The notes under the pieces: generated by a model
Told to the model about the DNA's origin: nothing
What the model saw: only the letters and a program-made list of their open reading frames with translations
Database searches by the model: none
Part shown: piece by piece, positions 7,847-15,875 of the stretch
Numbering within the stretch: position 1 is the first letter of the stretch
How the letters are laid out: every line of letters starts with the position of its first letter
Translations under genes and position numbers: made by a program
Assembly (NCBI GenBank): GCA_013298715.1
Contig: JAAFIQ010000029.1
Location: forward strand, 1-36,654
Length of the DNA: 36,654 bases
Direction of reading: 5' to 3'
Source: Bacteroidota bacterium
Lineage (GTDB): Bacteria; Bacteroidota; Bacteroidia; B-17B0; Aurantibacillaceae

Positions 7847-10033
7847 ATGATAAAAAAATTATTTTTATGTTCTTTGTTCTTAGTTTTCGGAAAAATTAAT
7901 TCTCAAAACATGGTTACTTACGCTGGCGGTGCTGGCAACGAGCGTTTTACTGATGTTATGCAACTCTCAAATGGCAATTTTATTGTTTTAGGAAGTGCAG
8001 ATAATCTCTCATGGATTTCAGGTACAGTTCCACAAATCACGCTTACCGTTCCAGGCACAGCAACCTTAAACAATCAAACAGGTACAAACAAAGTGGCGTT
8101 TATTGCAGAGTTTAACTCTAACTTGCAAACCATGCTTAAGGTTTATTGTTTGCCTCCAAATGTTGTCGAAAATTTTGAATTTGTGCGCACCAACTCTCTA
8201 CCTGGCGCAGCAACTGGTAATTTGTACATTAGTGGCGATTTATCAGACGCAGCAGGCGGTGGCTATTTTATAGGAAGATTAAACAATAATTTTGTAACAG
8301 CAGCGCCTACAGGTTTTACTTGGATGCGCTCTATATCAGCAAAAGCAGGGCAGTATATAAAAAATAACATGCCTTGGGATGTTGGTAGCAATAACAAAAT
8401 TGTTTACGCGCTTGGCGATTCTCACGATTATAATTGGAGCGCTGTATATGCCATGAATGGAAACACTGGAGTAGATATTGTAATGAATAACTGGCGAATA
8501 CACAACAAAGTAGGAGGAGGAGAACATTACGGCGCTGCAAATACATTTACAGGCGGAATCAACAATTTATCGAGTAGCGTTATTGTATTTAAACGTGATG
8601 GTACAAGATGTGATTTGCGCTCAACAACTGCAACTGATTATAACTTGGTGCAACCAGATGGTAATGGCGGAACTAAAAAAGGTAAATGGCCTTTGGATGT
8701 TTGTTTTAACGGACCTTGCGTTCCTGGTCAAAGCGGTAACTCCAGTTCAGGCCCAGGCTATACGGGCTATTCCCCTGGTTCAACATTCACTTATGGTATG
8801 AGCTCAATTTGTATTGATAGAAGAAGTAACGACATGTATTTAGGATTTAATTTTAAAACAACCTTGCCGGTTAGCGGTTTACCAGATTTTGAACCAGCTG
8901 TAATGCGCATGGATAGCACAGGAGATATGAAATGGTGGACACGCTTGTATCATGAAATGTTGCCTGCTACATCTAACACAACAAATTCTACGCCAGATCA
9001 ATACATTGATGCCATTGCAATTGACTATTCTGTTCTGAACAACGTTGTAATCGGTGCAAGAAGTCACGGTAATAATACTGAAAACTTATGGGAAGGAAAT
9101 ACAGTGTCTTCTAACACAACAGCTGTTGGGTTTCAAAATCAATTTACAGGAAATAGCGGAAACATACATTTGTCGTGGCTTGGAAGATTTGATATTGCAA
9201 GCGGAACTTTTTTAAAGAGTACGTATATGGGCGAGTACGCCGAAGGAGCAACTGGTTTAGGTGCAGCACATCCTGATCCTAATTTGGATGGATGGCCAAG
9301 TCCTACTGCGGGATGGCCAACACTTAATTCTACATTTATGGGCAAAAATAATTTAAAAATTACTGCTAATGGAAGTGTTTTAGTTTTAGGAAAAGGAAGA
9401 AGAACAATTACAACAAGAAATGCTTACCAAAAAATGGTGAAGCCTGCTTATGGCGGTAAATCTTGTTGGAACGATTTTGTGCGTGTTTATAAAAATGATT
9501 TAACTGTGCCTTTGTATAGCTCTTTATTGGTAGGTGTTTGGGATACAATCAATCAAACCAATGGCGATAATGTAAGATTAATGAACTCCTGGAAAGTAGG
9601 AAATGGTGTCGTAGTGGTTGGTTATCATACTGGCACTCCAAACAATATGCCTGTAACAAATGTACCAAATTGGGGCAATAGCACGTATAGTGGAGAAAGC
9701 GCAGTATTAGCTTATCTAACCGCTACAAATATTGCAAACGCCGCTGATGATTACTCTACAACGCCTACACCTACAGGAATTAAAACTAGCAATGTTATCT
9801 TAGATTTTAATCTTTATCCTAATCCAACGAAAAACTCAATTTTGGTAACTTCTCAATTTGATGTTGATAAAACTATCATAGTAACTGATATTACAGGTAG
9901 AGTTTTGGTGAATAAAAAAATTGCTGAAAGTAATTTTTTAATTGATTTATCTAGCTACAATAATGGTATTTACTTTATTACACTTACATTACCAGATGGG
10001 AGAACATCAACCAAAAAAATTATAAAACAATAA
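7847..10033 (+). CDS. Secreted protein with type IX secretion C-terminal sorting domain
   Basis: The 728-residue protein starts with a signal peptide (MIKKLFLCSLFLVFGKINSQ) and ends with a type A T9SS sorting domain from about residue 650: FNLYPNPTKNSI, then TDITGRVLVNKKI and NNGIYFITLTLPDGRTSTKKI. The T9SS moves such proteins across the outer membrane and the domain is then cleaved. The middle (AGGAGNERFTDVMQLSNGNFIVLGSAD and many Gly/Asn-rich repeats) resembles the large Bacteroidota cargo proteins built of beta-propeller-like repeats; I see no catalytic motif. It is a single-gene unit: a strong terminator follows its stop. Confidence 0.88.
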   Translation: MIKKLFLCSLFLVFGKINSQNMVTYAGGAGNERFTDVMQLSNGNFIVLGSADNLSWISGTVPQITLTVPGTATLNNQTGTNKVAFIAEFNSNLQTMLKVYCLPPNVVENFEFVRTNSLPGAATGNLYISGDLSDAAGGGYFIGRLNNNFVTAAPTGFTWMRSISAKAGQYIKNNMPWDVGSNNKIVYALGDSHDYNWSAVYAMNGNTGVDIVMNNWRIHNKVGGGEHYGAANTFTGGINNLSSSVIVFKRDGTRCDLRSTTATDYNLVQPDGNGGTKKGKWPLDVCFNGPCVPGQSGNSSSGPGYTGYSPGSTFTYGMSSICIDRRSNDMYLGFNFKTTLPVSGLPDFEPAVMRMDSTGDMKWWTRLYHEMLPATSNTTNSTPDQYIDAIAIDYSVLNNVVIGARSHGNNTENLWEGNTVSSNTTAVGFQNQFTGNSGNIHLSWLGRFDIASGTFLKSTYMGEYAEGATGLGAAHPDPNLDGWPSPTAGWPTLNSTFMGKNNLKITANGSVLVLGKGRRTITTRNAYQKMVKPAYGGKSCWNDFVRVYKNDLTVPLYSSLLVGVWDTINQTNGDNVRLMNSWKVGNGVVVVGYHTGTPNNMPVTNVPNWGNSTYSGESAVLAYLTATNIANAADDYSTTPTPTGIKTSNVILDFNLYPNPTKNSILVTSQFDVDKTIIVTDITGRVLVNKKIAESNFLIDLSSYNNGIYFITLTLPDGRTSTKKIIKQ

Positions 10034-10050
10034 TTTATTTTCTTTTTTTT

Positions 10051-10083
10051 AAAAAGAGTCCGTAACACTACGGACTCTTTTTG
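10051..10083 (+). terminator. Strong bidirectional intrinsic terminator
   Basis: A perfect 14-bp stem, AAAAAGAGTCCGTA (10051-10064) and TACGGACTCTTTTT (10069-10082), encloses the loop ACAC. The A/T ends allow termination in both directions. It closes the T9SS cargo gene. Confidence 0.93.
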
Positions 10084-10160
10084 TTTAAAACGATTTGAAA
10101 ACATTAAGTTGCTTAAGAGTTAAATTTTTTTATTTTGTACTCTTTAAAATTCAATATAGT

Positions 10161-12533
10161 ATGAAGAAATATATACTCTTGGTTATTATAATAAGTTTTG
10201 TAACACCACTCCTATCTCAAAAGAGCCAAGTGGTAAATGATGAAAATTTTAAACTCGAAGATTTACCTGTTATTATTTTAAAAGAATTAAACCGTTTTCG
10301 AATGTCTAAAGGATTAGATACTTTAGAAATTAGTCCTATGCTGCACGATGCGGGCGAATATAGCTCTGAGAAAATGGCCGATTCAGGTAAAGATAAAATT
10401 GAGCCAAAAACCACACAAAAAAATTTAAAAAAAGTAGGGGCTACAAAACGCGGAGAAGAGTTAACCATGAAAGCTCCAGTTAGCAAAGGCAGAGAGAGTT
10501 ATAAAACCGAAGATGTTGCGAAGGTAATATACAACCGATGGGAGAGCAATCCTAAAAATTTACAAGTACTCACCAATTCAAAATATAATTTAGTAGGAAT
10601 TTCGTGCGCAGTAGATGATAAGAAAAAAGTTTTTGTAAGCGCTATATTTGGTGGCTACGATATTTTAAATGGTGGCGCTGCTTACCGCAGCGATTTAGCA
10701 GTGCCATATAACAAACGTTCAAAAAAATTACAAGGCCCCGATGCACGCAAATGCAAAACTTGCGAAAGATGGCGTAACTACGATATTTTACAAAAAGGAC
10801 TTTATGTTGAAGGTGGAAAAATTTATTTAAAATACCCTAATGCACGTGAGTTACGTCGTTTCTTAAAGAAAACCACCGATGGACTTGCTGTTGATATTGT
10901 ACAAAAAGAACAATATGTTAAAGCAGATTACAATATTGTAGATAATAACTTATACAACAAAGGTGTAATGACTAAAGTTATTTACCGTGATAAATTTTTT
11001 AAAAGCAATTTATTATTAAAAACAGATGATAAAAAAGCACGAAAAAAGATAAAAGGTATCTTAGTTGATTTCGGAAAATTTAATCCAAACATTACTGGTG
11101 ATTATGAGTTAAATTTAATAGTTGTTCAAGATAAAAAGGTTTGTAAAACAATCACACGCGGTTATTACGAAAGCGGCAATATTCAGAGCAATACGCCAAT
11201 TGGCATTTTACCTGCAAAAAATTCTATTGGTTTAAAACCGCCATTTGAACCAAAGTCAGAAAGTTCAATAATTAATTTCACAATTCCTTTCGAGAAAAAT
11301 AAATCGGAGTTTAAGCAAGAAGATGTTCAACCATTTATAAAAGCATTAAACGAACCCGATTTTATAATTGATGGCTTGTTTATATATGCCTATGCCTCAA
11401 TTGAAGGTGATAGTGTTGCCAATGCTAAGTTACAGCGCAAACGTGCTGAAAGTGTGGTTGACGTGTTGCAAGCAAATCAATCAAATAAAATTAAACCAAA
11501 AATAGAAACCAAAGACAGTTGGGGCTTATTTATGTTGGAAAACGAAGATGGAAAATATGCCGATTTAGTTAAGCTTGGTAAAAAGAAATGCATAAATAAA
11601 ATTAATAGTGATGAAAAATTGCAACAAGAGTTAGAACCAATTTTAGCCAAAGAACGTTTTGCTCAAATAATTATGGATATTACTTATGATGTTAGCGGAA
11701 ACAAAGAACCACGCTTTACCCAAGTTAGTTTTGCAAGAGCATTAAAAGCAAACAACACAAATCAAAACTATAAAATAATGGAGTACGCCTCTAAAAAAAT
11801 TAATGAAGGAAAATATGTGCCAGGCTATTTTGATAGTTTAAAATGCGAAGAAAATAGTGCAAACGCTGGAATAATAAATAATAAAGTGTATTACAAATAT
11901 CAATTAGAAGGCTCGGTGGATGAAGAAGATGAAGCCACGTTTGATAGACTATTAAAATTAGACGCTTCAAATCCAGTTTATCAGTACAACAAAGTTTTTT
12001 GCCAATTAAAATTAGATACCAACGCTGCTAATCCAGACCATCAAGCTCAAGTACAACAAACAATTGATGGCTTGTATGGTAAATTAGATAGTAACTACGT
12101 AAATGGTTTAAACATTGAATGGCAATTTAAAATAATGGAAAGTGTTGACACCTCCGATAACGCTGATGCAATAATTGATGCGTGTATCGCTAGGATTAAA
12201 GGCTTTTATAAAATTAAAGATGCAAGCTGGCAAAACGCTTTAAAATTAAGTTACGTATTTAGCAGAGCAAAAGATTTTAATTATTCTGCAACCCTTTTAG
12301 AGCCTTACATTAACAAACCTGATGTGCAAGAAAGCCTGGTGTTTATGTATATTGCAGCTGCCAGCCGTGTGCAGGAAAAATATTATAGCCGTACCTTTGC
12401 AAAAGCTTTAGAAATTGCAAAAACAAAAAATCCAGCCAGGTATTGTAAATTGTTTGGTGCACCGTTTATGACGTTTCAAGTTTTAGAAAACCCTGAAGTT
12501 AAAAAAGTTTATAATGGAAGTTGTGTAAAGTAG
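10161..12533 (+). CDS. Secreted CAP-domain protein with OmpA-like and repeat C-terminal regions
   Basis: I use the ATG at 10161, which gives a signal peptide (MKKYILLVIIISFVTPLLSQ); the frame is open further upstream to a TTG at 10095 but that would bury the signal peptide. Residues about 35-165 are a CAP (SCP/PR1-like) domain: LNRFRMSKGLDTLEISPMLH, then YNRWESNPKNLQVLTNSKYN and VFVSAIFGG. A CKTCERWRNYD motif follows near 195. From about residue 370 there is an OmpA-like stretch (NFTIPFEKNKSEF ... IYAYASIEGD ... LQRKRAESVV), a probable peptidoglycan-contacting fold. The last 270 residues are helical and repeat-like. Likely periplasmic or outer-membrane-associated; function unknown. Domain calls are from motif recognition, not a profile search. 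Confidence 0.75.
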   Translation: MKKYILLVIIISFVTPLLSQKSQVVNDENFKLEDLPVIILKELNRFRMSKGLDTLEISPMLHDAGEYSSEKMADSGKDKIEPKTTQKNLKKVGATKRGEELTMKAPVSKGRESYKTEDVAKVIYNRWESNPKNLQVLTNSKYNLVGISCAVDDKKKVFVSAIFGGYDILNGGAAYRSDLAVPYNKRSKKLQGPDARKCKTCERWRNYDILQKGLYVEGGKIYLKYPNARELRRFLKKTTDGLAVDIVQKEQYVKADYNIVDNNLYNKGVMTKVIYRDKFFKSNLLLKTDDKKARKKIKGILVDFGKFNPNITGDYELNLIVVQDKKVCKTITRGYYESGNIQSNTPIGILPAKNSIGLKPPFEPKSESSIINFTIPFEKNKSEFKQEDVQPFIKALNEPDFIIDGLFIYAYASIEGDSVANAKLQRKRAESVVDVLQANQSNKIKPKIETKDSWGLFMLENEDGKYADLVKLGKKKCINKINSDEKLQQELEPILAKERFAQIIMDITYDVSGNKEPRFTQVSFARALKANNTNQNYKIMEYASKKINEGKYVPGYFDSLKCEENSANAGIINNKVYYKYQLEGSVDEEDEATFDRLLKLDASNPVYQYNKVFCQLKLDTNAANPDHQAQVQQTIDGLYGKLDSNYVNGLNIEWQFKIMESVDTSDNADAIIDACIARIKGFYKIKDASWQNALKLSYVFSRAKDFNYSATLLEPYINKPDVQESLVFMYIAAASRVQEKYYSRTFAKALEIAKTKNPARYCKLFGAPFMTFQVLENPEVKKVYNGSCVK

Positions 12534-12579
12534 CTTTCAAAAGTCTAATCGTTTTGGGGATGAAAATAAATTTTTAAAA

Positions 12580-13614
12580 CTAACTCTTGCCTACAATTGC
12601 ATTATTAATTTCTTTAATCAATTTTGGACCTTCGTAAACAAAACCTGTATAAAGTTGAATTAAATCTGCACCAGCATTTATTTTATCCAGTGCATCTTGC
12701 GCACTATGTATTCCTCCTACACCAATTACAGGAAACGCATTGTTTGATTTAGTTTTTAAGTAACGAATCACTTCTGTGCTTCTAACGGTGAGCGGCTTTC
12801 CGCTAAGGCCTCCCATGCCTATCGATTCAAGTTCTTGCTGGTTGTAACTTAAATTTTCTCTGCTGATAGTTGTATTAGTGGCAATCACACCCGCAATTTG
12901 TGTTGTTTCAACAATCTCAATTATATCGTCTAATTGTGTGTTTGTAAGGTCTGGAGCAATTTTTAATAATATAGGTTTAACTTTTGGCTTATAGTTATTT
13001 AAATTTTGTAAAGTGCTTAATAATTTTGTTAACGGTTCTTTTTCTTGTAAATCGCGTAAATTAGGCGTGTTGGGGGATGACACATTCACAACAAAATAAT
13101 CTACATAATCGTAAAGGGTGTTAAAGCAAATTATGTAATCGTTTACTGCCTCTTCGTTTGAGGTAATTTTATTTTTACCAATATTTCCCCCAATAATTAA
13201 ATTTTTATTTTTTCGGTGCTTTAATCTATCCGCGGCGGCGGCGACCCCTTGATTGTTAAAGCCCATTCTGTTTATAAGAGCATCATCTTTAGTTAATCTA
13301 AATAGTCTGGGTTGGTCATTTCCTTGTTGCGGCAAAGGCGTTACAGTGCCAATCTCTATAAAACCAAATCCAAAATTTGCTAATTCTTCAAAAGCAATTG
13401 CATCTTTATCCAAGCCAGCAGCTAAACCCACAGGATTTATAAAATTCAAACCAAAAACGTTCCGGTTTAATTTTTCAGACGTTACAGCATAAAAACTCCT
13501 TGTAATAGAACCAAAAAAAGGCAATTTGCTAACATTTTTAATAAGTCTAAATGTTAAATGGTGTGCATTTTCGGGCTGTTGTTTAAACAAAAAGTACTTT
13601 AAAAGTGTGTACAT
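12580..13614 (-). CDS. pyrD: Dihydroorotate dehydrogenase (quinone), class 2
   Basis: PyrD oxidises dihydroorotate to orotate in pyrimidine synthesis and passes electrons to quinone at the membrane. The 344 residues match the class 2 family: an N-terminal helical extension ([10 protein letters not shown]...PENAHHLTF) for quinone/membrane contact, the FMN-barrel motifs [13 protein letters not shown] (60-72), [16 protein letters not shown] and RMGFNNQG, and the catalytic Ser180 in [16 protein letters not shown]-terminal [11 protein letters not shown] and [16 protein letters not shown] bind the FMN phosphate. It starts at an ATG with a TAAATTTG -7 box very close upstream and converges with the CAP-domain gene. 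Confidence 0.96.
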   Translation of the reverse strand: MYTLLKYFLFKQQPENAHHLTFRLIKNVSKLPFFGSITRSFYAVTSEKLNRNVFGLNFINPVGLAAGLDKDAIAFEELANFGFGFIEIGTVTPLPQQGNDQPRLFRLTKDDALINRMGFNNQGVAAAADRLKHRKNKNLIIGGNIGKNKITSNEEAVNDYIICFNTLYDYVDYFVVNVSSPNTPNLRDLQEKEPLTKLLSTLQNLNNYKPKVKPILLKIAPDLTNTQLDDIIEIVETTQIAGVIATNTTISRENLSYNQQELESIGMGGLSGKPLTVRSTEVIRYLKTKSNNAFPVIGVGGIHSAQDALDKINAGADLIQLYTGFVYEGPKLIKEINNAIVGKS

Positions 13615-13622
13615 AATGGCGT

Positions 13623-13630
13623 CAAATTTA
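13623..13630 (-). promoter_or_regulatory. Probable pyrD -7 promoter box
   Basis: On the minus strand this reads TAAATTTG, matching the Bacteroidota -7 consensus TAnnTTTG. It ends 8 bp before the pyrD ATG, so the mRNA would be leaderless or nearly so. I see no good TTG -33 box. Confidence 0.45.
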
Positions 13631-13686
13631 TGCTTTAACCCACATTAATAAGAATAAATGGTTAATTTTTTATTTTTTTTTATTTT

Positions 13687-13719
13687 TTGTGTTTTATTAT
13701 GAAAAAAGTTTTATTTTTG
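13687..13719 (+). promoter_or_regulatory. Promoter of the Ala-rich lipoprotein gene
   Basis: TTG at 13687-13689 and TATTTTTG at 13712-13719 match the Bacteroidota -33 / -7 consensus with a 22-bp spacer. Transcription would start near 13725, about 25 nt ahead of the ATG at 13751. The strong match plus the good terminator suggest a highly expressed single gene. Confidence 0.7.
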
Positions 13720-13750
13720 CACCCATATTTTAAAATAAAAAACCAATAAA

Positions 13751-14020
13751 ATGAAAAAAGTATTATCATTAATCGCTGTAGCTGCTTTATCTGCTACTTT
13801 CGTTGCTTGCGGACCATCTAAAGAAGAAATCGAAGCTCGTGAAAAAGCTAAAAAAGATTCAATTGATGCTGTATTAAAACAACAACAAGATTCTATTGCT
13901 GCTGCTGAAGCACAAGCTGCTGCTGCTGCACAAGCTGCTGCAGATGCTGAAAAAGCTAAAGCTGATTCAACTCGTATTGCTGATTCGTTAGCTAAAGTTA
14001 AACCAGGTAAAAAACACTAG
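13751..14020 (+). CDS. Small Ala/Lys-rich lipoprotein
   Basis: The 89-residue protein has a lipoprotein signal peptide with lipobox ATFVACGPS, Cys20 being the probable lipidated residue. The mature part is a charged, Ala-rich helix (KEEIEAREKAKKDSIDAV and AAAAAQAAADAEKAKADSTRIADSLAKV), likely a coiled coil, and ends in Lys/His. Such short abundant lipoproteins coat or brace the outer membrane of Bacteroidota; a more exact role cannot be stated. Strong promoter and terminator flank it, so it is a single-gene unit. It uses GAT for every Asp, as do the core genes, in contrast to the block that follows. Confidence 0.85.
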   Translation: MKKVLSLIAVAALSATFVACGPSKEEIEAREKAKKDSIDAVLKQQQDSIAAAEAQAAAAAQAAADAEKAKADSTRIADSLAKVKPGKKH

Positions 14021-14040
14021 TTTTTAACTGTTTAAAAATT

Positions 14041-14077
14041 AAAAAACCCTTTAATTATTGATTAAAGGGTTTTTTTG
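14041..14077 (+). terminator. Intrinsic terminator after the lipoprotein gene
   Basis: AACCCTTTAAT (14045-14055) and ATTAAAGGGTT (14061-14071) form a perfect 11-bp stem with loop TATTG, flanked by A4 on the left and T5 on the right. It can act in both directions. Confidence 0.92.
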
Positions 14078-14220
14078 TTGATTTTATTTTCTCATCTTTT
14101 CTTAGACTCCTTTATTGGTGATACTTATACATAAGTTATCAGTAATTTTGACAACGACAGACAAAAAACATATTAATTTATAGGCAGACAAAAAGTATAG
14201 TTTTCGTTTGCTTATTTGTA

Positions 14221-14766
14221 TTGAAATCAACTCAATTGTTTCCTCAAAGCGACACCTCACTTATTAGATTAGGGCGGAACTTATATGAAAAGGGAGACTA
14301 CAAGAAAGCAATAAAAGCTTACGAACAAGCGACCAGCCTCAACCCCAAATCTGGACAGGCGTTCAGGCTGCTTGGAGAAACGTATTTTCGTATCGTAAAA
14401 TTAGACCAAGCAATAAATGCACTAGAAAAAGCTATTTTACTAGACAGCACTGACAACAAAGCTCTACTTGACTTAGGAATCGCTAAATCACGTTATTACT
14501 TCAAAGACAAGAACAAAATATTCCTTGACCAAAGTGACGACATATATAATAAAATAATTCATAAAAATTATGAAGTACCCTATACATATATGCTTATCGC
14601 TTACAATTTTGCTTACCGACAAGACTTTTCTAATTGTTGGAAATTTATTTATAAGGTAAAAGAACTTGACGAAAGTTTTGTAAATAAAAGATTTGTTCTT
14701 GACCTTTACGTAGAGCATCCTGACTCATTGAATATATTTAATATCAAATTAGATAAAATGAAATAG
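14221..14766 (+). CDS. TPR-repeat protein in a transferred block
   Basis: The product has tandem tetratricopeptide repeats (LGRNLYEKGDYKKAIKAYEQ, LGETYFRIVKLDQAINALEK, then ALLDLGIAKSRYYF), so it is a protein-protein interaction scaffold. The listed start is TTG at 14221. The frame is open further upstream and reads KSIVFVCLFVLKSTQLFPQSD, a convincing signal peptide, but with no ATG at its head: the codon before Lys is ACA (14188-14190) inside a GGCAGAC repeat. The gene may have lost its native start when inserted, or may use ATA at 14197. Fourteen of fifteen Asp codons are GAC, opposite to the core genes. No partner gene is recognised. Confidence 0.7.
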   Translation: MKSTQLFPQSDTSLIRLGRNLYEKGDYKKAIKAYEQATSLNPKSGQAFRLLGETYFRIVKLDQAINALEKAILLDSTDNKALLDLGIAKSRYYFKDKNKIFLDQSDDIYNKIIHKNYEVPYTYMLIAYNFAYRQDFSNCWKFIYKVKELDESFVNKRFVLDLYVEHPDSLNIFNIKLDKMK

Positions 14767-14790
14767 AAACTGCTGGTAACCCGAGGCAAT

Positions 14791-14931
14791 TGCGTCTGCG
14801 GGCAGACAAGGGAATATTAACATTGAGCAATAAATATACTTGAGTACGTATAGATAGTTGAAGCTCCATAAGCCCGTTGAACACAAGCCCTGAAAACGCT
14901 ACCAGTCAAGGCGGGAAAGCCCCCAGACGCA
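14791..14931. repeat. Inverted repeat between the TPR gene and the TA module
   Basis: TGCGTCTGCGGGC (14791-14803) and GCCCCCAGACGCA (14919-14931) are inverted copies matching at 12 of 13 positions, 115 bp apart. The left arm overlaps a small perfect hairpin GTCTGC-GG-GCAGAC (14794-14807). The GC-rich arms stand out in an AT-rich genome. They could be recombination ends or a fold-back structure; I cannot match a known element. Confidence 0.55.
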
Positions 14932-14948
14932 GATTTCAAGAAATTTTG

Positions 14949-14956
14949 TATCTTTA
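14949..14956 (+). promoter_or_regulatory. Probable -7 box of the MntA-HepT operon
   Basis: TATCTTTA resembles TAnnTTTG and ends 8 bp before the mntA ATG, giving a near-leaderless mRNA, as seen elsewhere in this window. No clear TTG -33 box. Confidence 0.4.
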
Positions 14957-14964
14957 CACTATTA

Positions 14965-15273
14965 ATGAAACTAATTACCATAAATATCGACACCATTAAA
15001 GCTCTTTGCAACAAATATAACGTAAAGACTTTATTTGCATTCGGTTCGGTGACAAGGGACGAACTAAAACCTACTAGCGATATTGACCTAGTTGTTGACA
15101 TTGATAGTAGCGATCCGCTATCCTATTCCGACAACTATTTTGGCTTAAAGTTTCACCTCGAACAATTGCTAAAAAGACACGTAGACCTGGTTGAGCAACG
15201 CGCAATAAAAAATAAGTACCTAAGAAAGAATATCGAAAAATCTAAAGTTCTCGTTTATGGAAAAGGAAATTAA
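14965..15273 (+). CDS. mntA: MntA-type nucleotidyltransferase antitoxin
   Basis: The 102-residue protein is a minimal nucleotidyltransferase (MNT) domain. The signature GSX10DXD is exact: G27-S28, ten residues, D39-I-D41, with a third acidic residue D75 in KRHVDLVE. In known MntA-HepT systems this enzyme transfers AMP to a Tyr of the HEPN toxin and so neutralises it. The start at ATG 14965 is close to a TATCTTTA box. Its 3' end overlaps hepT by 17 bp, the usual operon layout. The gene is enriched for GAC Asp codons (6 of 9), like the rest of the block. Confidence 0.9.
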   Translation: MKLITINIDTIKALCNKYNVKTLFAFGSVTRDELKPTSDIDLVVDIDSSDPLSYSDNYFGLKFHLEQLLKRHVDLVEQRAIKNKYLRKNIEKSKVLVYGKGN

Positions 15274-15592
15274 GGTTTGGCTTTGGGACATTAAACAAGC
15301 TATTTCCGAAATAAACCAATTTCTTCCCGACAAAAAAGTATTCCAAGACTTTCAAAAAGACCTTAAGGCAAAACGAGCTATCGAAAGAAATCTCGAAATT
15401 ATAGGCGAAGCTGTAAATAGAATTTTAAGCCAAAACCCCAATATTGAAATAACTAATTCTCGCAAAATAGTCCACACAAGAAACAGAATTTCTCACGGTT
15501 ACGACAGTGTCTCTGACGACATCATTTGGGCAATTGTGATTCGCGACATCCCTAATCTTCAAGTAGAAATTGACAATTTGTTAGCTAAGTAA
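15257..15592 (+). CDS. hepT: HepT-like HEPN toxin (DUF86)
   Basis: The 111-residue protein has the HEPN RNase motif RX4HXY: R75-N-R-I-S-H80-G-Y82, preceded by the family pattern RAIERNLEIIGEAVNRI. HepT toxins cleave RNA; Tyr82 is the residue that the MntA partner would AMPylate by analogy with characterised pairs. All key residues are present, so the toxin is probably functional. It overlaps mntA by 17 bp. All nine Asp codons are GAC, supporting recent acquisition relative to the GAT-rich core genes. Confidence 0.9.
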   Translation: MEKEIKVWLWDIKQAISEINQFLPDKKVFQDFQKDLKAKRAIERNLEIIGEAVNRILSQNPNIEITNSRKIVHTRNRISHGYDSVSDDIIWAIVIRDIPNLQVEIDNLLAK

Positions 15593-15634
15593 AACTCTGT
15601 GTCCGCCAAAACTCAGAACTGCAAATAAACCCAA

Positions 15635-15656
15635 GCGGGCAGACTGGCGTATCGCC
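15635..15656. repeat. Third copy of the GCGGGCAGAC motif with adjacent hairpin
   Basis: GCGGGCAGAC at 15635-15644 is identical to 14798-14807; its GGCAGAC core also occurs at 14183-14189. A GGCG-TAT-CGCC hairpin follows at 15646-15656. The three copies bound the TPR module and the TA module in direct orientation, a cassette-like arrangement. Confidence 0.5.
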
Positions 15657-15692
15657 GCGGTCAAACAATTTTTGCGTGTTCCACACATTTTT

Positions 15693-15725
15693 TTGTTCGG
15701 CTGCTTCCAAACATTTGTATCTTTA
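15693..15725 (+). promoter_or_regulatory. Promoter-like TTG-N22-TATCTTTA with no annotated gene behind it
   Basis: TTG (15693-15695) and TATCTTTA (15718-15725) are spaced 22 bp. Transcription would start near 15732, seven bases before a 23-codon frame (15739) and 144 bases before the aminotransferase ATG. It may be an upstream aminotransferase promoter or drive a small transcript. Confidence 0.4.
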
Positions 15726-15738
15726 TAAAACCATTTCG

Positions 15739-15810
15739 GTGGGTATACAGAAGGATTTTCAAAAACCTATTTGGGTCTATTTGCAAAACGTTTTAGGTTT
15801 AAAACTCTAA
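15739..15810 (+). CDS. Possible 23-residue small protein
   Basis: GTG at 15739 opens a frame for VGIQKDFQKPIWVYLQNVLG and three more residues (LKL), ending in TAA. It lies right behind a promoter-like sequence, with a near-leaderless arrangement like several genes here. The C-terminal part could be an amphipathic or membrane-associated helix. I do not recognise it; the frame could equally be chance within the leader of the aminotransferase gene. Confidence 0.2.
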   Translation: MGIQKDFQKPIWVYLQNVLGLKL

Positions 15811-15825
15811 GCATAACTGTTACTT

Positions 15826-15859
15826 TTGCCCAACAAATGTAAAAAATACTGTATCTTTA
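15826..15859 (+). promoter_or_regulatory. Probable promoter of the aminotransferase operon
   Basis: TTG (15826-15828) and TATCTTTA (15852-15859) with a 23-bp spacer, ending 16 bp ahead of the ATG at 15876. Confidence 0.5.
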
Positions 15860-15875
15860 GCCATCAAAATTTATT

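Noticed and set aside
13920-13960. Ala-codon repeats in the lipoprotein gene as a tandem DNA repeat
   Set aside because: It is low-complexity coding for an Ala-rich helix, not a distinct repeat element.
14817-15101. Minus-strand frame overlapping mntA
   Set aside because: Overlaps the conserved GSX10DXD coding region of mntA on the other strand; no family features.
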